Shown piece after piece: positions 12,156-24,082 of a DNA stretch of 64,000 bases. The notes beneath the pieces were generated by a model. It ran no database searches. It was given only the letters and a program-made list of their open reading frames with translations, and was not told the DNA's origin. Positions within the stretch are counted from its first letter, which is position 1, and each line of letters opens with the position of its first letter. This DNA is from Oligoflexus tunisiensis (GTDB taxonomy: Bacteria; Bdellovibrionota_B; Oligoflexia; Oligoflexales; Oligoflexaceae): contig NZ_BDFO01000001.1 of assembly GCF_001748245.1 (NCBI RefSeq), forward strand, positions 1-64,000, in the 5' to 3' direction. A program made the position numbers and the translations under genes.

Positions 12156-13302
12156 ACAATCGATCGCCATTATCGGACGCGGTCTGGCTGGACTCACCCT
12201 CGCCTTTCGCATGGTGCAGGCGGGTTTGCGGCCCACCATTTTTGGCAAGGCCCACGGTCCAGCCAACGCCAGCCGCTGCGCCCAGGGCATCGTCTGCAAC
12301 AAAGGGCTCATCTTTGCCGAATCCCCCTTGTTTCGGGCCAAACTGCAAAGCCTGAAAAACCTCGAAGCCTGGCTCAGCACCGTGGAAAAGGCCAGCGGCC
12401 TGACGATTCCCCGTACCTGGATCGGAGTTGATGAACCCTACTGGTCGGAGGAGGATTTCCAGACTACGGTGGCGCGCGTCTATCGTGGCAATTTCTGGGG
12501 CTGCTACCGCCCAAAAAATCGCCCAGCCCACCCCTGGCTTTCTGATTTCAAAAAGCCGGAAGGCTATCTGCACTATCCGGATGATGCCTGGTTTGATGTC
12601 GATAGGGCGATGAATGCCCTGGAAAAAGCCTGCGTTCTTCAGGGCGCCCCATTTATCGAGGAAACGATCGCGGATCTCAAACCCCTCCTCGACCGCTTTG
12701 ATCACACCGTCGTGGCCGCCGGGGCCATGAGCATGGACCTTCTCAGAACATTGAATCTTGAAGTTCCCAAATCCTTTCAGGTCGCCGGTCAAAGCCTCGT
12801 CTGGAAGCATGCCGCGATTTCCGAAACCCGCATTCTGGTGAAAGGCACGCTGAGTCTCGCCGTACTGCCTGATCGAAGGATCCTCGGCTCCAGCTCATGG
12901 AAGCCGGAACCCGGCAGGGATCCCGACCTTGATTCGGACCGCACGCAGCTTCTGGCCCAGGGCGCAGCCTCCTTCGGTTTCACGTCCCCTGTTGCGAAAG
13001 ACATCCAATCCAACTGGGGCACACGCCTCCGCTTTACCGATCGGATGCCGGCGCTTGGACTTTGGCCGGAGGCTTCCGTCCAAAAAAGGCTCTCGATTTT
13101 AACCGGATTTTATAAAAATGGTCAGCAGCTGGCCGATCTTTGTGCCGTCCAGCTGCTGAGGGAACTTCAGGGCGAACCCTTGAGCGAATTTGGGGAAGCC
13201 TTTCACATCAGCCGCTTTTTTCGCAGCGGCCGCCGTGCTCCTGGCAGCCCACCGCGGCACTGTGCGCTCAACGGATCAGAAAACAAAGCCGGCACTGATT
13301 AG
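12139..13302 (+). CDS. FAD-dependent oxidoreductase (DAO family)
   Basis: This is a 387-residue flavoprotein of the D-amino-acid-oxidase fold. The N-terminal Rossmann motif GRGLAGL has its glycines at 13, 15 and 18, and RFDHTVVAAGAMS in the middle resembles the second FAD-contact region. The C-terminal part (TRLRFTDRMPALG, GFYKNGQQLADL) resembles glycine/D-amino-acid oxidase-type enzymes. The ATG at 12139 lies in the end of the preceding hydrolase. Its 3' end overlaps the convergent minus-strand gene by 27 bases. The substrate cannot be told from sequence. Confidence 0.75.
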   Translation: MRALAEQSIAIIGRGLAGLTLAFRMVQAGLRPTIFGKAHGPANASRCAQGIVCNKGLIFAESPLFRAKLQSLKNLEAWLSTVEKASGLTIPRTWIGVDEPYWSEEDFQTTVARVYRGNFWGCYRPKNRPAHPWLSDFKKPEGYLHYPDDAWFDVDRAMNALEKACVLQGAPFIEETIADLKPLLDRFDHTVVAAGAMSMDLLRTLNLEVPKSFQVAGQSLVWKHAAISETRILVKGTLSLAVLPDRRILGSSSWKPEPGRDPDLDSDRTQLLAQGAASFGFTSPVAKDIQSNWGTRLRFTDRMPALGLWPEASVQKRLSILTGFYKNGQQLADLCAVQLLRELQGEPLSEFGEAFHISRFFRSGRRAPGSPPRHCALNGSENKAGTD

Positions 13303-14352
13303 GAGATCCGCACCCGGCTTCGCTTCATGCTTGAGCGAATCCTTCAGGTCCTGCTCCGGTGATTTGCCCTCGTTGAGAAAAGAGACAAAAGGATCGTTCG
13401 ATTCCCCAAGATTGAATTTCGAGGACTGCGAGACGGGAATATAGATCACCGTACCCAGCGTGAAATCGATCGGCCCAAAGATAAAATCAAGCGTCGGCAG
13501 AATACGCAGAGACAGAGCAGTCAGAGTCGACTTGGCTGAATACATGGTATTGGATTCATCGTTCAGATCCGAGAGCTGCTTCGCTTCGAAGTTCACGGTC
13601 GAGCTGTCAAACTCGATACCATTCCCAAGGCGGAAATCCACCACTCCGAAATCCACGATCAACCAGTAAAAGTCGACCCACGCGCCAAAGCTGGTACCGG
13701 GCGCAGTCGTATCCATGAACTGTTCAAACTGGTTGTCACCGTCCGCATCATTATAGTCCGAGGAAATTTTCTTCGGCGTAAAGAACCGCGAACGCAGACC
13801 GGCTGTCAGCTGAAACGAACTGATGCCGAGGCCCAGCTCAAGACCAAAGCCCAGATTGCTGACCGGAGAGTCGGAGGACCACATGCTATCAACCTGCCGA
13901 CCCACAGGGGTTTCGTACACCAGGTTTTGATAGGTGATCGGCCCCGCCAGAGGCAGAAGGAACAGACCCGTGACGTAACTCTTGGGGCTGTCGGTTGGTG
14001 TGGCCGGCACCGGCGACGGAATTTCGCCGGTAATGCCAGGCGGTGTGCCAGGCGCCGGTGGAGCACCTTCCATTTTCGCCATCATGCCGACCTGAATTTT
14101 GGCGAAAAGCTTCTCACCCCGAATTTTTATAAAGGAAAATTTGGGCTTTGCTGTTCGAATAAAGCTGCAGCCCACCTTCACGTTGCTGGCATCATAGAAG
14201 CAGACCTTGGCCTTCTTCACGTACTGTGTATTCGTACCTTCATCTATCATGACGACTTTTCTTTGTGCATCAATCTTGACAACTTTAGCCGCATAGCCTG
14301 GAGTGGCCGCTACGGACAAAAGGAAGAGGATTCCTCGCATCGTCCTGATCAC
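13276..14352 (-). CDS. Putative outer-membrane beta-barrel protein
   Basis: I do not recognise a named family. With a GTG start at 14352 (GAGG six bases upstream) the product is 358 residues with a signal peptide (MRGILFLLSVAATPGYA followed by AKVV). A first domain of about 90 residues rich in Lys and Val is followed by a Pro-rich linker and then alternating hydrophobic strands (FGLELGLGISSFQLTAGLR, GAWVDFYWLIVDFGVVDFRL), ending in Phe, as outer-membrane barrels do. It starts 8 bases after the stop of the lipoprotein gene upstream, so the two are cotranscribed. The overlap with the convergent oxidoreductase gene is 27 bases. Confidence 0.6.
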   Translation of the reverse strand: MIRTMRGILFLLSVAATPGYAAKVVKIDAQRKVVMIDEGTNTQYVKKAKVCFYDASNVKVGCSFIRTAKPKFSFIKIRGEKLFAKIQVGMMAKMEGAPPAPGTPPGITGEIPSPVPATPTDSPKSYVTGLFLLPLAGPITYQNLVYETPVGRQVDSMWSSDSPVSNLGFGLELGLGISSFQLTAGLRSRFFTPKKISSDYNDADGDNQFEQFMDTTAPGTSFGAWVDFYWLIVDFGVVDFRLGNGIEFDSSTVNFEAKQLSDLNDESNTMYSAKSTLTALSLRILPTLDFIFGPIDFTLGTVIYIPVSQSSKFNLGESNDPFVSFLNEGKSPEQDLKDSLKHEAKPGADLLISAGFVF

Positions 14353-14360
14353 AGTTGACC

Positions 14361-15581
14361 TCACATCTTCTTGTTGATTTTGAAGTGAATCCAATCCTGA
14401 GCCGTAATCAACCAGGGGGGATAGGATGCCCCATCTTTGAAGTGAATCTGATTGGTTTCAAAAACCAATGTGGCCAGATACTCCCCTGCCGCCAGCTTTT
14501 GATAATGGTCATCGGGAATCGTCAGCGTTTCCTGATCAATTGTATACTGACAGCGTAGCACTGTACGACTCGCATCCGCAGTTTTAATCACAAGTTCGTA
14601 GCGACTGATCTCGGTCGGATAAAGAATGCTCGCGGTCAACCGAAAGGATTTCGGCCCGGCTTCCACAGCGGGAATCACATTGCTCAGCGCGCGATTGCGC
14701 AGGATGACCGTCCGGTTTTCCACATCGATGGTGCTGAGATTGGCAATATAACCAGGCGGAAAGGTTTCAAAGCTTGCCGCACTTTCTTCCCATTTAAAAT
14801 TCCAGATCCAGTTCTGCTGGCGTTCGATGCCTTCATAAAATTGGACAAGTCGCGTGGCGAAAAAGGGATGCTGCGCCGCCGCGGCCCGTCCAAAGCCATC
14901 GGTGGACACTTCACTCAGGCCATGCATGGGACGTTTTTGAGCATCCTCCACGGATGTAATGCGGGTAAACGGAGGTTCGGTGGACGCTGTGGTTTCGCTG
15001 CACTCCACCGCCTCGTCCTGATCATAGCTGGCGCTCATTTTCGCTTTCACTTCGGAAAGGCTTATCACTTTGGGCAGCTGATAGGTATAGATCTCATTGC
15101 TCTGCCGGGGTGCCACATAACGCGCAATCACGAGAAAGCCGGCCTGGACCGTGTCAAGGTTTTGGCTTTCGCGAAATTCGAGCGGAAAACCGCTGAGCGC
15201 ATTCAGGGCCTTCGGCCAGACCGTAATGCGAAAGGTCAAGGGAATGCCGGCGACCAGCCCATCAACGCCCAGCTTGACGGCAGTGGTCTTGCCATCATTT
15301 GGGCAATTGAGGCTCAGGGGCGAGCCGATCGGCGGTTTACCGTTCGGATCCTCCGTCCAGTACTCCACGCGGCAGCTGTGGGTGCCTTTGAGTTCAAAGG
15401 TCAGATCCCCGCTCGTTCCGGATGGGCTTCGGGCAAAGCGAATCGTGCTTTCGTCCAGCAGCCCGAAGACCTCCGCGTTTTTCAGATCACTCCGGATCGA
15501 ATGCGGCATGATCTTGCAGGCCGTTGAAAGATTGGCGAAAAACAGAAATGTGAAGATGGTTCTCAACACAGGCACGCTCAA
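14361..15581 (-). CDS. Putative lipoprotein of unknown function
   Basis: A 406-residue secreted protein. The N-terminus is a lipoprotein signal peptide ending in the lipobox LSTAC. The rest is beta-rich with no family I recognise; an acidic segment near the middle contains two Cys (CRVEYW... and LNCPND) that could pair. It heads a two-gene operon with the barrel-like gene downstream, so both may act together at the outer membrane. Inference from location only. Confidence 0.6.
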   Translation of the reverse strand: MSVPVLRTIFTFLFFANLSTACKIMPHSIRSDLKNAEVFGLLDESTIRFARSPSGTSGDLTFELKGTHSCRVEYWTEDPNGKPPIGSPLSLNCPNDGKTTAVKLGVDGLVAGIPLTFRITVWPKALNALSGFPLEFRESQNLDTVQAGFLVIARYVAPRQSNEIYTYQLPKVISLSEVKAKMSASYDQDEAVECSETTASTEPPFTRITSVEDAQKRPMHGLSEVSTDGFGRAAAAQHPFFATRLVQFYEGIERQQNWIWNFKWEESAASFETFPPGYIANLSTIDVENRTVILRNRALSNVIPAVEAGPKSFRLTASILYPTEISRYELVIKTADASRTVLRCQYTIDQETLTIPDDHYQKLAAGEYLATLVFETNQIHFKDGASYPPWLITAQDWIHFKINKKM

Positions 15582-15684
15582 TGGAAAGCAAACGTGAGAG
15601 ACGACACTCTCATTTTAGCAACATCGAAATGACCTTAGTAGCCCCCTGGCCTGAACCCCAGTCCTGTCGCCAAAGGAAAGCACC

Positions 15685-15713
15685 TTGACCATCCCTATGC
15701 GGGGAGGTATCCT
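15685..15713 (+). promoter_or_regulatory. Sigma-70-type promoter for the pyrG operon
   Basis: TTGACC (15685-15690), a 17-base spacer and TATCCT (15708-15713) match the -35/-10 arrangement (5 of 6 and 4 of 6 to TTGACA and TATAAT). It lies about 75 bases before the pyrG ATG in the 207-base gap that separates the divergent lipoprotein gene, so it is the likely entry point for the pyrG-to-rapZ series. Confidence 0.6.
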
Positions 15714-15740
15714 AAGCTCCCGTCAAAGAAGCAATTCTGA

Positions 15741-18370
<2,630 letters not shown>

Positions 18371-18414
18371 TCGCCGCGTTTTGGAGCTTGGATCACCTTG
18401 TGCTAAACTACCCG

Positions 18415-18433
18415 AAAGGCCCAGCCGGCCTTT
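18415..18433. repeat. Perfect hairpin in the lptC leader
   Basis: AAAGGCC (18415-18421), a 5-base loop and GGCCTTT (18427-18433) form a perfect inverted repeat. It ends 4 bases before the lptC RBS GGGAG. Only three Ts end the stem, so a terminator is weak; an attenuating or RNA-processing structure between kdsD and the lpt genes is possible. Confidence 0.45.
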
Positions 18434-18445
18434 GACGGGAGTTTT

Positions 18446-19033
18446 ATGGGAAAAAACATCATAGTGGCGCTGTTTGTTGCCATATTGGCCGCCGCGATCT
18501 TTGTTTTTATCCAAAGGGACAGGCAGGACAAATCCGAACGGGTTGGCAGCAAGGACCAGGTCCCGCGGATCAGTCTCGAGGATTTTACCGTCTACAAGTA
18601 TGAGCAGCACAAAACGGTCTCCACCATCAGTGGGCGTTTTGCCAATTTCGTGGATCCTGACACTCTCGAAATATTTGGGGCCGTTCAGGGCTTCAATCAT
18701 AAGGCGAAAAAGAAGGAATTTTTTGCCTCTGAGTCTGCTACAGTTCAATTCGCCGCCAAGGGCGTGGTGGATCTGGCGAAAAACAGCCGCATCATCAAGA
18801 CTGAGATCGAGAATCAGGTGCGCTTTGGTTATGACGATCTCATTCTTTACACGGATTACGCCAAGTATTTGAACGAAGAAGGACGTCTGACGTCTGACCT
18901 GCCTGTTCGCATTCAGGGCCCCCAATTGGAGTTGAAGGGTGAGAAAGGTTTCGACTTTAACAACAACACAGGTGATCTCAAAGTTTACGGACCGTTGGAA
19001 GGGACCATGCGTGCCGCAGATAAACCGCAATAA
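18446..19033 (+). CDS. lptC: LPS export protein LptC
   Basis: LptC is the inner-membrane bitopic protein that hands LPS from LptB2FG to LptA. The 195-residue sequence has one N-terminal membrane helix (NIIVALFVAILAAAIFVFI) and a periplasmic beta-jellyroll domain with repeated Val/Leu strands (FTVYKYEQ, GRLTSDLPVRIQGP, GDLKVYGPLEG). The GGGAG RBS and ATG at 18446 fix the start. It overlaps lptA by 23 bases and is followed by lptB, the standard lptCAB order. Confidence 0.88.
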   Translation: MGKNIIVALFVAILAAAIFVFIQRDRQDKSERVGSKDQVPRISLEDFTVYKYEQHKTVSTISGRFANFVDPDTLEIFGAVQGFNHKAKKKEFFASESATVQFAAKGVVDLAKNSRIIKTEIENQVRFGYDDLILYTDYAKYLNEEGRLTSDLPVRIQGPQLELKGEKGFDFNNNTGDLKVYGPLEGTMRAADKPQ

Positions 19034-19727
19034 AAGAATCTGGTGTATTTTCCTTTTTGGATTTTTGTCTCTCAGCGTACCGGTCACGGTGCAGGCGGAT
19101 ATCATCGACGATATCGATGAGCTTCTGCCGAAAAAGGATAAGAAAACACCGCAGCCGAAGCCGACCGCGCAGCCCACGCCAAGTCCCACGCCGGACCTGA
19201 TTCCCGAGCCGGAAGAGCAGCCAATGCCGACAAGCCAGGAGCCGAAGCCCAATGGCAAGGCTCCGGAGAAGGCCAAGGATAAGAAAACGGTCCAGACCCG
19301 CCGCGATGCCCCTATTCACCTGCAGAGCGAAGGGACTTCCACCTACTCGCGCAATGGCTCGGTGGTGCATCTGCAAAAAAATGTGGTGATCACTCAGGAC
19401 GACATCCGTCTTCAATCCGATGAGGCGCGGGTGCTGTTTTCGCCGGATGGCAAAAAGGAAAATAATAATTCCGTGCAAACCGTCGAGGTGAATGGCAAAG
19501 TCAAGTTTTCGCGTTTCTCCAAGGACCCGACGGAACAGATTACCGCGAAAAGTGATAAGGCGATTTTTGATAACGAGGCTCAGAAGGTCACTCTGGACGG
19601 CAACGCCCGACTTTTAAAGGACGGTCATCTGATTAAAGGCGATCGCATCGTTTATGAAATTGTCACGGGCATGATCAAAGTCGATCGCGCGCAAGGGATC
19701 GTGCAACCGGAGAAAGCGGGCAAATGA
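19011..19727 (+). CDS. lptA: LPS transport periplasmic protein LptA
   Basis: LptA polymerises into the periplasmic bridge that carries LPS to the outer membrane. With a GTG start at 19011 (GGAAGG at 18997-19002) the product is 238 residues: a signal peptide (FLFGFLSLSVPVTVQA), about 70 residues of Pro/Lys/Gln-rich disordered sequence, and then the OstA/LptA beta domain (about 100-235; DAPIHLQSEG, GSVVHLQKNVVITQDDI, DKAIFDNEAQKVTLDG). The Pro-rich spacer is unusual for LptA. The gene ends with ATGA shared with lptB. Confidence 0.85.
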   Translation: MPQINRNKRIWCIFLFGFLSLSVPVTVQADIIDDIDELLPKKDKKTPQPKPTAQPTPSPTPDLIPEPEEQPMPTSQEPKPNGKAPEKAKDKKTVQTRRDAPIHLQSEGTSTYSRNGSVVHLQKNVVITQDDIRLQSDEARVLFSPDGKKENNNSVQTVEVNGKVKFSRFSKDPTEQITAKSDKAIFDNEAQKVTLDGNARLLKDGHLIKGDRIVYEIVTGMIKVDRAQGIVQPEKAGK

Positions 19728-20458
19728 GCGACAAGCAGATTCTGGAAGCTCGGGACATCCGAAAATTCTTTCGCGCGCGTGAAGTTGTCAAAACTGTCAA
19801 CTTCAATGTTGCGCAGGGCGAAGTCGTGGGGCTCCTGGGGCCCAACGGTGCGGGCAAGACCACGAGCTTCTATATGGTGGTGGGCCTGCTTTTCCCGAAT
19901 GAAGGCCATATTCTGCTCAACGGCGAGGATATCACGGACCTGCCGATGCATGTCCGGGCCCGGCGGGGAATCAGCTATCTGCCGCAAAACATGTCGATTT
20001 TCCGGAAGTTGACCGTGGAGGAAAATCTTCGCGCTATCATGGAAGTCGTGGGTATTCCTTCTCATGAGCGGAAGGACTCGATCGAGCAATTGCTGAACAA
20101 GTTCCAGATTACCCACATCGCGAAGTCCCTCGGGGCGGCACTTTCTGGCGGCGAGCGCCGTCGTGTGGAAATTGCCAGAGCGTTGATAATTAAGCCGAAA
20201 TTCCTGCTTTTGGATGAACCCTTTGCAGGTATCGACCCAGTTACTGTTCAAGAAATTCAAAAAATAATCGAAAAGCTAAGGGACGAGGATGGATTAGGGG
20301 TCCTGATCACAGACCACAACGTTCGCGAGACGCTAGGGAGTTGCGATCGGGCCTACATTCTCACCAGTGGGCAAATCATTGCTCACGGTAATCCTGAGGC
20401 GATTGCTGCTGACCCCAAGGTGCGGAGTGTATATCTTGGGGAGAATTTCCGAATGTGA
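19724..20458 (+). CDS. lptB: LPS export ABC transporter ATPase LptB
   Basis: LptB powers extraction of LPS from the inner membrane with LptFG. The 244-residue ABC protein shows Walker A GPNGAGKT at 39-46, the Q-loop LPQNMSIF, the ABC signature LSGGERRR and Walker B LLLDEPFAGIDP. It overlaps lptA by ATGA. Beyond its stop, 42 bases separate it from rpoN. lptF and lptG are not in the window. Confidence 0.95.
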   Translation: MSDKQILEARDIRKFFRAREVVKTVNFNVAQGEVVGLLGPNGAGKTTSFYMVVGLLFPNEGHILLNGEDITDLPMHVRARRGISYLPQNMSIFRKLTVEENLRAIMEVVGIPSHERKDSIEQLLNKFQITHIAKSLGAALSGGERRRVEIARALIIKPKFLLLDEPFAGIDPVTVQEIQKIIEKLRDEDGLGVLITDHNVRETLGSCDRAYILTSGQIIAHGNPEAIAADPKVRSVYLGENFRM

Positions 20459-20500
20459 TGGTCTTTGGGGCCACGGTCACATGAGTCAGGTGTATACGAT

Positions 20501-21961
20501 ATGGCATTGGATTTAAAACAGTCGCTCAAACTCAGTCAGCAACTCCTAATGACGCCACAGCTTCAGCAGGCGATCAAGTTGCTCCAGCTGTCGCGTTTGG
20601 AGTTGGAAGAGTTCGTCACCCAGCAGTTGGCAGAAAATCCAGTGCTTGAAGAGGGTGTCACCGAGTCCATGGAGGAACGCATTTCCGTCGAACGGGAACG
20701 CGAACGCACGGAAGGCGAAGTTGTCAATGAGCGCATGAGCGAGGCCGCGAGCATCGTGGAATCGGTCGGTGACGAAAAGCCCGGCGACATGGACTGGGAA
20801 ACGTTCAACCGCATGCAGGATTTCAACAACGCGCCCACCAGCTCCTCGAAGCGCGATGGCGACGATGAATTCCCGAGTCATGAAAACCTATCCCGCGCGG
20901 GCACGCTGCAGGATTACCTTCTGTCCCAGATCGGTGAAATGGATCTGAATGACGAGGAAAAAGGTGCCGCCGGGCTGGTCATCGGCAACATCGATGACCG
21001 CGGTTATCTGCAGGCCTCCATCGAGGAAATTGCGGAAAAGGACGGTGTTCCGCTCGATCTGATCGAGGACATGCTCGATGTCGTGCAGCATCTCGACCCC
21101 AATGGTGTCGGCGCGCGCGATCTGAAAGAATGTCTCATGCTGCAGTTGCGGGCCGGTCGCCTGAAGAACGGTGTCGTTGAGAAGATCATCGAAAGTCACC
21201 TGCCTGAACTGGAAACCCGTAACTTCCAGGCCATAGCCAAGGCGATGAAGATTACTTTGGAATCGGTGATTGAAAACGTCCAGATCATCGCCGAACTGGA
21301 ACCCGTTCCTGGCCGGCAGTTTGGTGGCCTCGAAGCCCAGTATGTGGTGCCCGATGTCTACGTTTTCAAGGTGGCCGGTGAATGGATCGTGACCCTGAAT
21401 GATGAGGGTCTGCCGCATCTGAAAGTCTCCAAAATGTACGAGAAGATGGCAGGCAAGGTGGGCGGCACCAACAAGGATTATCTGCAGGATAAATTGAAAT
21501 CCGCGCAGTGGCTGATCAAATCCATACAGCAAAGACAAAAGACCATCCTGCGGGTGACGGAAAAGCTCGTCGAACGGCAGAAGGACTTCTTTGAAAGAGG
21601 CGTGGAATATCTGAAGCCGATGGTGCTGCGTGATATTGCCGATGATATCGGGATGCATGAATCCACCATCAGCCGCGTGACCAGCAACAAATATGTGCAC
21701 ACGCCCCAGGGTATTTTTGAGCTGAAGTACTTCTTCAACAGCTCCGTCTCCATGTCCAGCGGGGACAGTCTGGCAAGTGCTTCCGTGAAAAAGATCATCT
21801 CTGATATTATTGGTAAAGAGGACCCTCGTCATCCGCTCGCGGATCAAAGGATCGTCGAAATTCTGGAAGAACGCGGCATTCAGTTGGCGCGTCGAACGGT
21901 TGCCAAATATCGGGAACAACTAGGAATTTTGCCGAGCAGTAAGCGGAAAAAGTACTACTAG
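20501..21961 (+). CDS. rpoN: RNA polymerase sigma-54 factor
   Basis: Sigma-54 directs RNA polymerase to -24/-12 promoters together with enhancer-binding ATPases. The product (486 residues from ATG 20501) begins with the Gln/Leu-rich region I (LKQSLKLSQQLLMTPQLQQA), continues with an acidic region II (about 60-130) and ends with the RpoN box ARRTVAKYRE before the last few residues. An upstream in-frame TTG at 20465 would add 12 residues unlike the family. Its position between lptB and rapZ follows the order known in many Gram-negative bacteria, but hpf and ptsN are missing. Confidence 0.95.
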   Translation: MALDLKQSLKLSQQLLMTPQLQQAIKLLQLSRLELEEFVTQQLAENPVLEEGVTESMEERISVERERERTEGEVVNERMSEAASIVESVGDEKPGDMDWETFNRMQDFNNAPTSSSKRDGDDEFPSHENLSRAGTLQDYLLSQIGEMDLNDEEKGAAGLVIGNIDDRGYLQASIEEIAEKDGVPLDLIEDMLDVVQHLDPNGVGARDLKECLMLQLRAGRLKNGVVEKIIESHLPELETRNFQAIAKAMKITLESVIENVQIIAELEPVPGRQFGGLEAQYVVPDVYVFKVAGEWIVTLNDEGLPHLKVSKMYEKMAGKVGGTNKDYLQDKLKSAQWLIKSIQQRQKTILRVTEKLVERQKDFFERGVEYLKPMVLRDIADDIGMHESTISRVTSNKYVHTPQGIFELKYFFNSSVSMSSGDSLASASVKKIISDIIGKEDPRHPLADQRIVEILEERGIQLARRTVAKYREQLGILPSSKRKKYY

Positions 21962-21976
21962 CAGTTGGGCAAAATC

Positions 21977-22879
21977 ATGACCTTATCGACGGCCGATATC
22001 CACGATCCACCGCTTCTGGTGATTGTCACCGGCCTTTCCGGGGCTGGAAAATCCACAGCGATCAAAGCCCTGGAAGATCTCTCCTTTTTCTGTATCGACA
22101 ATCTCCCTTTTGCCATGGTGGATAGCGCGGTGGATCACCTGCTGCAGAGCAAGTGGACGCCGAGGCGCTATGCCCTGGGTATGGACGCAAGGGATAAGGA
22201 CTTTCTGACCGGCTTTGCTGACCTGCAAACGCGGCTCAAGCGGCGCATTAAACTCGATGTACTTTTTTTAACCTGCGCCCCGGATCAGCTGGCGGAACGA
22301 TACAGCACCACGCGGCGCAAACATCCTATGCTCGACAGCGGCGGCCAGTTGATCGCCGCCATCAAACGGGAAATTCATGCCCTGCAAGGTATCGAACGTC
22401 TCGCGGATGTTTCCTTCGATACCACGACCTGGAGCGTGCACTTTCTCGCGCGCAAAATCGAGGAACGCTATTCCGGTGGCGTGGTGGGACGCCAGCTGCA
22501 TGTGAACGTCACAAGCTTTGGTTTCAAGAACGGTCTTCTGAAACCCGCGGATACCGTCTTTGATGTGCGGTTTCTGCGCAATCCCTACTTCGATCCTGTG
22601 CTCAAGGATCGCACCGGGCTGGAAGCGGCGGTTTCCAACTATGTCTTCGCGGATCCCAACGCGAAAGTCTTCCTCGATAAAATCGTGGATCTGCACCAGT
22701 TTCTGCTTCCTGAATATTATAAGGAAGGTAAACACTACTTCCGCATCGGCATCGGCTGCACCGGCGGCAAGCACCGGAGCGTGGCCATCGCCGAACGGCT
22801 GGCGGTGGATCTGGCGAATCTTTGCATTCCGCAGATCGCCGTGAGTGTCAACCATCGTGATATCGACGTTGGGATGTGA
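21977..22879 (+). CDS. rapZ: RNase adapter/nucleotide-binding protein RapZ (YvcJ)
   Basis: RapZ-family proteins bind nucleotides and, in enterobacteria, control glmS through a small RNA and RNase E. The product of 300 residues has a P-loop GLSGAGKS at 19-26 and the C-terminal family region FRIGIGCTGGKHRSV near residue 260. The ATG at 21977 fits the family start; a TTG at 21965 is possible. It follows rpoN closely and ends the operon, with a convergent gene 24 bases on. The function of RapZ outside enterobacteria is not settled, so only family membership is firm. Confidence 0.92.
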   Translation: MTLSTADIHDPPLLVIVTGLSGAGKSTAIKALEDLSFFCIDNLPFAMVDSAVDHLLQSKWTPRRYALGMDARDKDFLTGFADLQTRLKRRIKLDVLFLTCAPDQLAERYSTTRRKHPMLDSGGQLIAAIKREIHALQGIERLADVSFDTTTWSVHFLARKIEERYSGGVVGRQLHVNVTSFGFKNGLLKPADTVFDVRFLRNPYFDPVLKDRTGLEAAVSNYVFADPNAKVFLDKIVDLHQFLLPEYYKEGKHYFRIGIGCTGGKHRSVAIAERLAVDLANLCIPQIAVSVNHRDIDVGM

Positions 22880-22903
22880 GGCCTGGCGGACTGTCCTGCC
22901 TCC

Positions 22904-24082
22904 CTATACGGAATGGATGACCCACCAGCGCGCCTGATCCGGAATGAAAATCTCCAGCGAAAGACCGCGTTTCCAGGATATCCGGGCCGGATAACGGATC
23001 ATACCGACGATGAAATATCCACTGAGCTGCGTGTGCATGTTCCGCAGGGCATAAGGAACAAAGACCCATTGCATGGGCGTGCGGGGAACGTTTTGCCAGG
23101 TCGACAAGGTTCCAGGAACCATCGGCAGATCATCGCCGGCTTCCAGCATCTGGAACGTTCCAAAGATGGTCTGGAGCCATTGCCCGTTTTCATTGGTCAT
23201 GTTCAGCTGAAAATTATTCGCCAGCGCTTCGCTGTTCCTTTGCAGATGCAGGCGGGCGCAGGGGACGAGGCGCATGGGGGGACGGGGATGGAAATTATAG
23301 GGAACATAGCCCAGGGAAAAGCTGCCAGTGCTACAGCCCGGGGTCTGGGCTTCGGGCATCAGCGCGATCTGTGATCCGGTCATCATATCAAAAGGCCAGA
23401 AATCCGCTTCAACCTTCCCCAGAAAAGCATAGGCTGCATCCGCATTCGTGATCTTCTTTAAGGTCAGAGCCACGTGACGATCCATGACGAAGACCGTATC
23501 GTGTTTCATGCCAAAGATATGACCCAGTTCATGCAGGAGCATGTGCTCGATCTTGCGTGCATCCTGGCTGAAGGCCGGAATCCAGACGTAGCCCTGCTGC
23601 CGGTGTCTGGCGTGATCATACGAGCGGCGCAGGGCCAGACCGTAGCCATCGCTTTCATTCAGGCTTCGATAGAGACGCAGCTCCTCATTATCGAGGCCAA
23701 TATAAAACTCCAGTTCGGGCTTATCCGCACACGCCACCTCACGACTCACAAGGGTCATGTGGGGGAAATATCCGGGCAGAAGGCCATTCAGTGTGGAAGG
23801 ACTGCCGATCTGATAGCGTGAAAAAAACTGCTGCCAGGTTCGGAAGCCCCGTCGGATCATTTCCTCAACGTCCGCGGCCGGCAAGGGAAACCCCTCCCCG
23901 ACCCGTACACAGTAACGGATGGCTTCCGAACCCAAATACCAGACGTTATCGTTGACCTGATAAAGGCCACCACCATTGCCCGACCAGCCGCCGGAATCAG
24001 GCTTTCCCGCGGGGGCCGCCCTCGCATAAAGAACTTCACACATCAACATGACAAGGAACACGCAGCGTCCTGCAGCTGTCAT
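22904..24082 (-). CDS. Secreted zinc metalloprotease (metzincin-like)
   Basis: A 392-residue secreted protein. The N-terminal hydrophobic stretch FLVMLMCEVLYARA is a signal peptide, and the RBS GGAGGTGAT abuts the ATG. The motif HELGHIFGMKHD at 184-195 is the metzincin zinc site HExxHxxGxxHD, with His184, His188 and His194 as ligands and Glu185 as base. FVMDRHV a few residues on could be the Met-turn. The C-terminal half has a Cys and many Pro residues but no domain I recognise. The gene is divergent from the TIGR02147 regulator upstream, which may control it. Confidence 0.75.
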   Translation of the reverse strand: MTAAGRCVFLVMLMCEVLYARAAPAGKPDSGGWSGNGGGLYQVNDNVWYLGSEAIRYCVRVGEGFPLPAADVEEMIRRGFRTWQQFFSRYQIGSPSTLNGLLPGYFPHMTLVSREVACADKPELEFYIGLDNEELRLYRSLNESDGYGLALRRSYDHARHRQQGYVWIPAFSQDARKIEHMLLHELGHIFGMKHDTVFVMDRHVALTLKKITNADAAYAFLGKVEADFWPFDMMTGSQIALMPEAQTPGCSTGSFSLGYVPYNFHPRPPMRLVPCARLHLQRNSEALANNFQLNMTNENGQWLQTIFGTFQMLEAGDDLPMVPGTLSTWQNVPRTPMQWVFVPYALRNMHTQLSGYFIVGMIRYPARISWKRGLSLEIFIPDQARWWVIHSV

